This document shows, piece after piece, positions 56,120 to 64,000 of a stretch of 64,000 nucleotides of DNA. Source of the DNA: Oreohelix idahoensis (Eukaryota; Mollusca; Gastropoda; Stylommatophora; Oreohelicidae). The stretch is taken from NCBI GenBank assembly GCA_024509875.1, contig JAMPIV010004247.1, forward strand, positions 397,501 to 461,500, given 5' to 3'. Position numbers and translations under genes: made by a program. Position 1 is the first letter of the stretch; each line of letters opens with the position of its first letter. The notes below the pieces were generated by a model, which was given only the letters and a program-made list of their open reading frames with translations, ran no database searches and had not been told where the DNA came from.

Positions 56120-56490
56120 TGAGGACTTGTGAAAGCTTACTGAAGACTTGTGACTGCAGCTTACTGAAGACTTGTTACTACAGCTTACTGAAGACTTGTG
56201 GCAGTAGCATATTGAAGATTTGTGATAGCAGATTACTGAAAACTTGTGATTATAGCTTACTGAACACTTGTGATGGCAGCTTACTGAATACTTGTGATGG
56301 TAGTTTATTAAAGATTTATGATGATAGCTTATTAAAGACCTGTGATGATAGCTTATTAAAGACTTGTGATTACAGCTTATTAAAGACTTGTGATAATTGT
56401 TTATTAAAGACTTGTGATAACAGCTTGTTACAGATCTGAGATGGTGGCTTATTAAAGACATAATAGTAGCTTACTGAAGACTTGTGATGG
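56120..56490. repeat. Minisatellite with 24 bp unit
   Basis: About 15 units of AGCTTACTGAAGACTTGTGA plus 4 variable bases. Because 24 is a multiple of three, frames stay open on both strands (133 codons minus, 111 codons plus) and give histidine-serine or leucine-cysteine repeats. These are not taken as genes. It lies in the NBAS intron between exons C and D. Confidence 0.93.
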
Positions 56491-57070
56491 CAGCTTTTTG
56501 GGATTCAGTTTAAAGAGCTGTCCAAACACATATATGCACGAATAACAATATCAATTATACAGATATTTTGATTTTAGAAAAGTTATTCAAAGCATCCATA
56601 AAGTCCTTGCGTTTTTTAAAAACTTTAGTAAGTGATATCATCAATATGAGATTTTTTTTAAATTTGTAAAATGCATTAAAACAGCATTTTATTACAGTTT
56701 TAGCATATGCACTCTTTGTATTCTAAACAACTAAAATATCATTAGTATATACTAATGATATAGTATAATCTACAGTTGTAGACCCTATAGGGTTTGAACA
56801 GGATATCTATAACCATTCAGGTTAAAAAAAAATTTTTTGTTTCATAAACATTTTCTACAGTTATGCTTCAGTTATGGGATTACTCACATTAATTAAGCTT
56901 GTACAAAAAGCATTTAAAATTGCAAAGTTTTGAGCAGTAAACAACACTTTTAACAAGTCCCAATTGAAATTAATGTTTAAAAAAAAATCTAAGTTATTAA
57001 AGTTTTAGAGTGCACAAGGACTTCAGAGACTCCACGTGTTTCCACGCCTAACTAAAATACACCAATTTAC

Positions 57071-57157
57071 CTTGATTTCAGACCACACTGATGAGACTAG
57101 AGCATCTGTTCTGTACAGGGTTAGCAGAGTTCTGTCTGTGTCTGATAATTCAAAACT
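57071..57157 (-). CDS. NBAS: NBAS-like exon C
   Basis: An 87 bp exon of 29 codons, phase 0 at both ends, between a GGTTTCAG acceptor and a GTAAAT donor. It encodes SFELSDTDRTLLTLYRTDAL followed by VSSVWSEIK. It lies only about 140 bp from the RTE-E copy that starts near 57300. An alternative start at 57155 goes with the GC donor option of exon B. Confidence 0.8.
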
Positions 57158-57295
57158 CTGAAACCATGAATGGGAATAAGTTAGAAACACAACTTGTAAA
57201 TAATGTTTATACAATCCATTGAGGTTGCGGGTAATAGTTGATACTTTTTTATCATTTCTATAAAGTGGTAGCAAAATTTACGATGTCTCCATAAA

Positions 57296-58080
57296 GAAAA
57301 CAAATGTGCTGGATCAGGATGTGGATGTTGCACCTGTTATCACTATTGATAACTATGAATTGCCAGTGGTGCACCATTTCACACACCTGGGGTCTTCCAT
57401 CAACGACAAACTCTCTCTGGACACAAAAATTGACAGCCGCATTGGCAAAGCTGCAGCCATCTTTGCCTGCCTCACAACGCAGACCAAAGCTACATCAGAC
57501 AATGCCTGTGTCATCAGCATGCTTCTATATAGCTGTGAGACATGGACAACCTATGCTAAGCAAGAAAGAAGGCCCAATACCTTCCATCAACTGTGTCTAT
57601 GTCATATCCTTGGTATTTCATGGAAGGAAAAAGTGACAAATGTTGAGGTACTGTCACACGCTGGCCTCCAAAGCAAGTATACACTGCTTAGACAGCGCAG
57701 ACTACGCTTTCTTGACCATGTCCGCTGCATGGAATATGGTCGAATTCCTAAAGTTATCTTCTACAGACAGCTGGCAGATGGCAAAAGAACAGTTGGGTGA
57801 CCACAGCTGAGGTTCAAAGATGTGTGCAAAAGAGACATGAAGGCACTGGACATAAATCCAGCAACCTGGGAGGATGAAGATGCCATTCGCATCAAGTGGT
57901 GATGCTCCCCATAGCGCCATCTCAGATTGGGCGAAAAGAAGCTCTTACAACAAGCAGAAGAGAAAATAACACACCGAAAGGAACACCAGGAAAAAAAAGC
58001 AGCTGAGGGCTATAACCTCAGGGGTGCATTCCCATTGTCAGTCATGACTGTAGGGGCTACTACTACTACTACTAAAACAA
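57296..58080 (+). mobile_element. RTE-E LINE 3' fragment
   Basis: The frame 57306-57800 reads VVHHFTHLGSSINDKLSLDT, VISMLLYSCETWTTYAKQER, then ISWKEKVTNVEVLSHAGLQS and LRFLDHVRCMEYGRIPK. These equal the thumb and C-terminal region of RTE-type RT (YLGS, LLYG.E.W, GH..RM). It stops at 57798, with further text DVCKRDMKALDINPATWEDE in frame after it. A UTR and an (ACT)n tail (58055-58075) follow. Confidence 0.82.
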
Positions 58081-58462
58081 TAATAAATATGAACTTTCAT
58101 GAAGAACACACCAAAAGGTATGTAGCATACTGTTGTTGGTGTAATCAATTCTGTAACTCAAATGCTTCTAAACTGTAAATCTCACTCTTTGTAATTTTGC
58201 CAGTTAATTAGTACTGATTATTGATCAAACTTCCTTACTAATTTACTCCATACAATTTTCCTTCTTTAAAAATTATGTTGACTTTTTTTATGCGTTTTAT
58301 TCTGTTGAAAACAAGAATGGCCAATACAAAGGCTGTTTATTTTGAATAATCGAGATGTGGTTAAACATAGGAAGAATGATCCTTAAAGATAAAATGCTGA
58401 TAACAAACCACATAATGCAAAACCTCTGAATGTTAAAGACAAAATTTAGACCCTTTAAGAAC

Positions 58463-58772
58463 TTCTTCTTCTTCTTCTTCCTCGTTCGCCCTGAAAAGGA
58501 CGGTGGTTGCATTGTGTCTGTTTACAACGTAGCTGTGATATCTGCACCTTTCGGTCGACACATCCGACTTCTGCACGGCATTTTTTAGGACCGGGTTTGC
58601 CTTCCCATTGCGATCCGTGCTCGCTCAGCCAGCCTGCACTGCTGCAGACTGTTTCCAGGACCACCACGTGGAGGTGGAGCACGGTCTTGACCAGCTCTGG
58701 TTCGCTGGTCCTGACGCAGGCAGTCAAGCTATGAGTCGCTGACTGCGGTCTCTATTGCTGCGTTTTGAGGAC
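58463..58772 (-). repeat. R1 SINE-like element, copy 4 (inverted)
   Basis: A 310 bp copy reading from GTCCTCAAAACGCAGC at 58772 down to the (GAA)n tail at 58463. It is flanked by the exact 15-base repeat AGACCCTTTAAGAAC (58448-58462 and 58773-58787). Confidence 0.92.
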
Positions 58773-58809
58773 AGACCCTTTAAGAACAAATTGAGGCCCT
58801 TGAGATGTG

Positions 58810-59275
58810 GATATATAGAATGGGAAAGCCATCATCATCAGCTGCCATCTCCGCAATGAAGGTCGGATGTAATGGATCTCCTTCTGTCTATTTTCTTAAT
58901 GGTGCACTCTAATAGATTCTTTCCTGTCCATCGCTTGATGTTATCTTCCCATTTATGGCACTGTCTTCCCCTTGCACATTTGCTTTCTATTATGGTCTTC
59001 TGCAGGGTGTTATGTCTTTTTATATGGCCAAAATATCTTAGCTATGTCATGGCTCATCCCAAGGAAAGAGAAGAAAGCCAATAAAGAGGTCCTTGAAAAC
59101 CTAGGAATGAGAAGAGAATTAATGAAGGAGATCAAACATGTAAGAGGAAGCACTAAAAGTGGGAAGATGACAGGAAAGTCTATCAGAGTGTACAATCAAG
59201 ACAAGTGACAGAAGATGTTGGGCATCCACTGTAGCCGACCTGCATTGTAAAGAAGGAGGCTGATGATGATGTTTG
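58810..59275. pseudogene. Two RTE-D LINE scraps facing each other
   Basis: On the minus strand 58810-59040 gives GHIKRHNTLQKTIIESKCAR and WEDNIKRWTGKNLLECTI. On the plus strand 59050-59275 gives KKANKEVLENLGMRRELMKE, then a GATGATGAT tail. Both are pieces of the RTE-D C-terminal region joined head to head at about 59040. Confidence 0.65.
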
Positions 59276-59905
59276 TAAGAGCAAAAGTGCAATGATGATA
59301 AGTTGTGTTGCTTAGCTCTCTGACCCACAAAACTTATCATGTAATTAGAAAGTGACTTGTTTAAAGACAACTGATGCACTAATCCAAGGTGTCCATCATG
59401 GATGCTTATATAATCATGACAGGTGATGGTACCATGAAAATAATGGCTGTCACACAACTGTTTTCTGGAAAACATAACCCATTATGTCTAATGAAAGAAA
59501 AAAAAAACCAATCTAATGTATACAAATCATTTAACATTTTAAGACATTTAATGTTATTCTTGTTCAGTAACTCTTTAATTTACAATATTTTTCATACATG
59601 TTTAATCATTTGACACAATTTTCCTTTATAAAATGTAATGTCAACCATACAATTTCATGATTCCTTCCTCCTAATATACAGAACATGAAGCTGTCAGTGT
59701 TAAAAAAAACCATGCTTGTGTTTATACACAAGAATCAAAGTCCTATCTTATCTAATCAAAAAGTGGTGTAATTATTTTTATGCCTATCAGTCTTTACCCC
59801 CAGTACAATAAATTTAGACAAGATAAAACACCAAGAGAAAAATTAATACGCAAAGGAACAAGGACTTATTTACTCAGACTGGCTGTTATTTGACTATGGT
59901 GATAC
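59276..59905. other. NBAS intron stretch, no gene
   Basis: AT-rich intron with no recognised repeat or frame, lying downstream of exon B. Confidence 0.5.
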
Positions 59906-60005
59906 TTGCCCATTATCTTGATGTTTCCTGACATTTTCAACAACCATCTGCAGTACTTCCAACCAAGGCTTATTTGCTTTGATTTCCAGCACGCCATTTT
60001 CACCT
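59906..60005 (-). CDS. NBAS: NBAS-like exon B (3' border ambiguous)
   Basis: A 100 bp exon after a CTGTTAG acceptor. Its first base completes the Arg codon of exon A, and it then reads GENGVLEIKANKPWLEVLQM and on to HQDNGQ. The GT donor (CAA then GTATCA) leaves phase 0, matching exon C at 57157. A second possibility is a GC donor four bases earlier (AATGG then GCAAGT), which keeps frame only if exon C starts two bases later, after an AGAG acceptor. Both give an open joint that differs by two residues. Confidence 0.78.
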
Positions 60006-60949
60006 CTAACAGAAAAATTACATTTTAAAAATTGAGTATTTCATGACACGACACATTTCAATCTTAATTTTCAGTTGTTTTAAATGGCAATAAAAATATT
60101 AAAGATCAAATGAACAGTATTGTTTTTTTCTAAACACAAGACAGTTATCAACTGACAGCCATTTTGCGGTGATTGCTGGCTTTTAAACAACTCATTAAAG
60201 TGTCACAAAATTGGGTTATATAGTCTAAAGCCATATTACACACACACACACTTACTTACTTACTTAGTCGTTCCCCTTCTACTGTGAGGTGTAGAGGTTT
60301 GGAATAGAGAGCGCCAGACTATCCTATCGGCTGTCTTCCTCCTGGCCTGGTTCCATTCTAGTCCTCAGTCCTTCAAAGATTGTCTAATGTTGTCTTCCCA
60401 GCGGACTCTGGGTCGTCCTCGGGGTCTGGATCCTTGGCTCTTTGTTTCTCATGCTTGTCGTGGTATCCGATCTTCTCCCATTCTGCAGACATGGCCAAAC
60501 CATCTTAATTGGGACTGTTCTACTTGGGTCTGCAGGGGGTAGGATTTAAGGCCTTGACGTATCGTCTGGTTGCGTACCATGTCTCTTCTTGTTACTTCAA
60601 CCACCTTCCTCAGATACCTCATTTCTGAGGTTTGGATCTGGCTTTTATGGGTTGTAGTCATTGCCCATGACTCGCATCCATATGTCAAGACTGGGACATA
60701 GGTGGAGTGGTATACAGCCATCTTCGTTTTCTTACCAACCTCTCTCTTGCTGAGGAATCCTCGATTTATGGCCTGAAAAAGTCTCCCAGCTGCTGCTTTT
60801 CGAGTGGCCAACTCTTCTTTGATGCCTCCCTTTCGGTCTATAATAGCTCCGAGGTATTTAAAGTGGTCGACCTGCTCCAGGACCTGTTCTCCCAGCTTAA
60901 TCTGATGTCTATAAATTAATAAAACGGTATTGAATCAGTTTTACAAATA

Positions 60950-61007
60950 ACAGTTCACATGAGACAAGGGACGTTTCGGGTATTACCCTTCGTCAGCCAC
61001 AAACAGG
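60950..61007 (-). ncRNA. Hammerhead-like ribozyme motif in the Penelope-like element
   Basis: The minus strand has CTGACGA (60990-60996), then stem II GGGT-AAT-ACCC (within 60978-60989), then GAAA (60974-60977). After it come C, a 7-base loop, G, then UC as the cleavage triplet GTC (60963-60965). This is the core order CUGANGA - stem II - GAAA - very short stem III - NUH of type I hammerheads described in Penelope-like elements. Stem I, between 61000 and about 60950, is weak with several mismatches and wobble pairs, so activity is uncertain. Confidence 0.55.
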
Positions 61008-61409
61008 TGACAAAGACAAGAATTACATATAGTAATAGGTATTACAAAATCATACGATGATAAGAAACAATACAAAATGAGCGATACAAGCAGATGGAAA
61101 AAGTACAATGATAATACAAGAAAATCGAAAAACCTAACAGAAATACCGAATCAAGAAATTAAATAATAAACGAAACGAAAAAAACGAGAATGAACAAAAC
61201 TATGGAACAAGACACTTAGCTAGAAATGTAAATGCTTGGAATACACAAGATCGCAATCCTCTCTTCAAATAATCTCGAAGGAAGTGACGTGTAAGACAGC
61301 GACAATTTTTAGAGATACAAAAGGATATGAAAAAAACCAAAACATAAGAAGATAGATAAAAAAAACAACGAATAAAGAAGAATGAAAGAGAGAGAAAAGC
61401 TACCAGAAT

Positions 61410-61991
61410 TTATGCAAAATGATGTTGAACATTGAGACCTTCAGGACATAAAACGCTTAATTGAAAAATAAGAAGATTCTCTAATGAAAAGCGAGTCCTG
61501 TCATCCCCGACACATGAACGGAGGGCCGTGACATGGATATCGGATTTACCTGAATGGTCAGGCCTATTGAAATGAAGGGCCACTGGTAAATGTTTGCCAT
61601 GATAGATGTCATTCAAGTGCTCACGAAACCTGTCTGCCAAACGCCTGCCAGTTTCACCAATATAGGTCATGCCACACCTCTTGCAGATGATAGCATAAAT
61701 AAGGTTTCTAGATTTGCACGTGAAAGACTCTCTAATGATAAATTTTCCTTTCGGAAAAGTGACTGTCTGAGTTTGGAGTACAAACGGACAGCTCTTACAT
61801 ATACTGCGTTGGCACGGTTTAGTACCAAAGTATGAAGGACTAGTATGTCGCAGACGACTGTGTACAAGAATATCCCTAAAATTCCTATCCCTACGATATG
61901 CTACCAAAGGTGTATCACGAAACAACTCTCTGGTATCAGGATCAGAGTGGAGAATAGGCAGATGTCGAAACAGAATTCTCTTCACCGCCAA
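61410..61991 (-). CDS. GIY-YIG endonuclease domain of the Penelope-like element
   Basis: An open frame of 193 codons. RILFRHLPILHSDPDTRELF and YRRDRNFRDILVHSRL are the linker after RT. CQRSICKSCPFV is the Cys-rich linker typical of animal Penelope EN domains. NLIYAIICKRCGMTYIGETG then RRLADRFREHLNDIYHGKHL form the GIY-YIG core: IYAI and TYIGETGR, catalytic Arg in RFREH, then HF.RPDH with the expected His, and a Glu in SLENLLI. It ends LCPEGLNVQHHFA. The domain looks intact and could be made as a separate product, though it is probably the tail of a truncated polyprotein. Confidence 0.88.
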   Translation of the reverse strand: MAVKRILFRHLPILHSDPDTRELFRDTPLVAYRRDRNFRDILVHSRLRHTSPSYFGTKPCQRSICKSCPFVLQTQTVTFPKGKFIIRESFTCKSRNLIYAIICKRCGMTYIGETGRRLADRFREHLNDIYHGKHLPVALHFNRPDHSGKSDIHVTALRSCVGDDRTRFSLENLLIFQLSVLCPEGLNVQHHFA

Positions 61992-63288
61992 CAGTGAGGA
62001 TGGAAAGTTAGAACCAGTTTGAGTCTGTCAGACTGGACAGAAGGTTTAGTAGTGAGTGCAATCTGACGAGTGACGCGTGTGATACGATAAAGAGCATCAG
62101 ATAAAACATGTTAATCTGATGTCTTCTTTCTTCTCGTGATATCACCTTGGATTTTGTTTTAGAGCTGCTTATGACCATCCCTCTCTTCTCCAGCTCTTCC
62201 TTCCAGACTTGCAGGTTGGATTGGAGATGTGCCTCTGATTTAGCAATCAGGGCAACATCATCAGCAAATGCCAGCTCCGAAATATAGACCTGTTTCATCT
62301 TCCAGTACCCCACTAAATACTTTCTTGTTCTCTCCTTACATGCCTTGATGACATCGTCCATAAGGAGTATGAAGAGGTAAGGTGATAGGATATCACCTTG
62401 TCTTACACCAGTGGTGGTCCTGAACTCTTCTGACTTATGGTTTGCTGTCCTCACATAATTTCTGCAAGACTTGTAGAAGCTCTGTATAGCATGAATTAGA
62501 GGTGCTGGAATATTCTTCCTTGCCAAACAGTCCCAAAGTTTGCTCCAGGGGACCCTGTCAAACGCCTTTTCCAGATCTATGAAACAAAGATGGATCTCAC
62601 TCTTATACTCAAGGGCCTTTTCACTCAGCTGTCTGAGTGTGAAGATTAGGTCTTGAGTACTTCGGTTTGCTCGGAATCCGCACTGAAACTCATCCAGTTG
62701 TGGCTCAGCTAGGCGTCAGAGTCTCTGCTCTAGGATTCTAGAGTAGATTTTACCAGGGACACTGAGAAGGGATATGCCTCTATGGTTTCCACACTGTAGA
62801 TTGTCACCCTTTTTGAAAATTGGTGTTATGATGGCAATCTCCCAATCCTTTGGTATGGTCTTGTTGCACCATGCTGCCTGTAGGACCCTTAAGAGTAATA
62901 GGTCGCCTGATGCTCCCATGCACTTAACCATTTCTGGTGTTATACCATCTTGATTTTCTCCAGTGCTGCCTTCAGTTTTTCCATCTTTATGTCATCTTCA
63001 CCACCATTGGTGTTCTCTTCTGTGCTAGTGGTTATCATTTCTGATGCTTGACCTTGCTCACCATCAAGGAGTTCTGAGAAATATTCTTTCCATCTTTCCA
63101 TTACTTCCTTCGGGGCAGTAAGCAATTTGCCTTGCTTGTCCTTTATAAATTTGAGAGGGCATTGTTTTTCCTTCCTCATGTTCTTTAGGGTCTTATAGAA
63201 CAATTTTTGGTTTTCTTGTGCATCTTTTTCTAGCTTTTCTCCAAATTCTTCCCAGGACTTCTGTTTTGCTGCTAGCACTTTGTTCTTT

Positions 63289-63745
63289 AAAAACAAAAAA
63301 ATTGTGCATACAGAAATAAAAAATTCCATTTATCTCAAGTAGCTGCCAGATTTCCAATAATATTGTAACTATTTTAGGTCTTGCTTTCTACCTCATATAT
63401 AAAAAAAAATTAAATTTAAAAAAAACCCACACAAATTTGAATGTGCATACAAATAATTTCCCTTTTTCCAAATTCTTAAACTGAAAAGGAAACAAGGGGA
63501 TGGATTGTGTTGTGCAGGAGACTGAGGTATATGATGCATTTAAAAACAAAACAAAAAACCAATGCCATTTCATGGTATTATCTGACTAGGAAAAATTTAT
63601 GATACAAGGCAAGAAGGAGTCAAAATATATGTCAGTTTTACAATGGAACAACACAATAAGATTCTAAGATCTAAACATGTTTACCAACACCAAAGTTTAA
63701 ATTTCTGAAGTACCAGCCAACATGAACATACTGCAGTTGCCTTAC
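63289..63745. other. NBAS intron between RTE-A and exon A
   Basis: AT-rich intron with A and T runs and no recognised repeat or frame. Confidence 0.5.
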
Positions 63746-63888
63746 CTCAGGGCCTTCACTATCAAGGAGACAGCACGCTGTACAATTTTGCGAGTTCTCA
63801 AAGAACTAGGAGGTGCTACTTGTAGAATATCATCTACAAGTTCCACTGCCTGACCATCTAATATCATCTGGACTAGCAACAGTTCAAC
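63746..63888 (-). CDS. NBAS: NBAS-like exon A
   Basis: The first exon visible in this window, 143 bp, starting in phase 0 after a TTTCAG acceptor at 63889-63894 and ending AG before a GTAAGG donor. It encodes a leucine-rich segment beginning VELLLVQMILDGQAVELVDD and ending IVKAL plus two bases of an Arg codon. The Arg codon is completed by the A that opens exon B, which supports both boundaries. The segment looks like amphipathic helices of a solenoid. Confidence 0.82.
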
Positions 63889-64000
63889 CTGAAATTTATA
63901 AACTAATTGTTTAGAAGAGGGAGTAAAATGGAGGATACCGTAAGTAAATAAATAAGAGAACTGATGTAACACTGGTCAGGAAAGTAATATATAAATTAAA

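Larger units (their letters stand above)
60911..62110 (-). mobile_element. Penelope-like element, 5'-truncated
   Basis: A 1,200 bp insertion flanked by the exact 14-base repeat TTAATCTGATGTCT (60897-60910 and 62111-62124) within RTE-A. On the minus strand it starts inside the reverse transcriptase end (ALYRITRVTRQIALTTKPS near 62080), continues with the GIY-YIG nuclease frame, and then has about 500 bp of UTR with a hammerhead-like motif. Penelope-like elements are known for RT followed by GIY-YIG and for hammerhead motifs in their terminal regions. Confidence 0.88.
60250..63288 (-). mobile_element. RTE-A LINE, best copy, split by a Penelope-like element
   Basis: The minus strand gives, in order, KEVMERWKEYFSELLDGEQG, MVKCMGASGDLLLLRVLQAA, FKKGDNLQCGNHRGISLLSV, FQCGFRANRSTQDL, FIDLEKAFDRVPW, TTGVRQGDILSPYLFILLMD and ELAFADDVALIAKSEAHLQS (intact FADD). 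After the inserted element (60911-62110) come LGAIID-type codons, MAVYHSTYVPVLTYGCESWA and FGHVCRMGEDRIPRQA. Linker and UTR end in (ACTT)n at about 60250-60262. A 24-base gap at 62948, compared with 1940-1963, shows a small deletion. It lies in NBAS intron A-B in the same orientation as the gene. Confidence 0.9.
48320..63888 (-). other. NBAS: NBAS-like gene, 3' part (seven exons, C-terminal 338 residues)
   Basis: NBAS is known as the large subunit of the NRZ tether (NBAS, ZW10, RINT1) that captures COPI vesicles at the ER, and it also acts in nonsense-mediated decay. The sequence shows seven minus-strand exons: 63746-63888, 59906-60005, 57071-57157, 55581-55720, 54607-54736, 54189-54317 and 48320-48607. 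They total 1017 bp, join in one open frame and end in TAA. The C-terminus carries EAEAGSLLL followed by a short tail ending in WVKKS, which I recognise as resembling the vertebrate NBAS end. The predicted protein is helical and hydrophobic, without enzyme motifs, as expected of this alpha-solenoid family. The 5' part, more than 80 percent of the usual length of about 2,300 residues, lies beyond the right edge. The introns hold LINE copies. The name comes from remembered similarity, not an alignment. Confidence 0.8.

Noticed and set aside
56060..56461. 133-codon and 111-codon frames on opposite strands
   Set aside because: Explained by the 24 bp repeat unit, which is a multiple of three.
1..64000. 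CRISPR arrays, operons or bacterial origin
   Set aside because: No evenly spaced short repeats with unique spacers; coding is split by introns and dominated by eukaryotic retroelements.

Overview
The window looks like nuclear DNA from an invertebrate animal. It holds two intron-rich host genes on the minus strand in a sea of retrotransposon copies and relics. Introns have GT-AG borders and many AT-rich stretches, and there is no bacterial-style gene packing. The mix of elements (RTE-type LINEs, a LINE with an RNase H domain, a Penelope-like element, a Helitron, a Ty3/gypsy element, Tc1/mariner and hAT-like DNA elements, several SINE-like families) fits a lophotrochozoan such as a mollusc. That placement is an impression, not a proof.

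Host genes. (1) The 3' end of an NBAS-like gene: seven minus-strand exons between 63888 and 48320 encode the last 338 residues; its 5' part lies beyond the right edge. (2) A COPE gene (epsilon-COP of the COPI coat), start codon at 34598 and stop at 12718, with ten recognised exons over about 22 kb. All junctions read in frame, but the segment equivalent to about 36 residues of the human protein, between exons 7 and 8, was not found. NBAS is a subunit of the ER tether that captures COPI vesicles and COPE is a COPI coat subunit, so two neighbouring same-strand genes serve one transport step.

Layout. 1-12.7 kb: intergenic repeats (an RTE-A LINE carrying a hAT-like insertion, a SINE, nested LINE relics, a tRNA-derived SINE, a Tc1-like deletion derivative). 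12.7-34.6 kb: COPE; its fifth-exon-side intron holds a triple nest (RTE fragment, then Ty3/gypsy element, then a 5 kb RNase H LINE), each layer with its own target-site duplication. 34.6-48.3 kb: intergenic, with RNase H-domain repeats, tandem duplications, a SINE and a small foldback element. 48.3-64 kb: NBAS exons with LINE copies, two minisatellites nearby, and an RTE-A LINE split by a Penelope-like element.

Most noteworthy: a possible HDV/Pr77-like ribozyme fold starting exactly at the 5' end of the 5 kb LINE; a hammerhead-like motif in the Penelope fragment; a SINE-like family (called R1 here) with four full-length copies, every one flanked by target-site duplications; and the apparent missing segment in COPE. 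Names such as RTE-A to RTE-E and R1 to R3 are local labels. Clade assignments of repeats rest on motifs read by eye.
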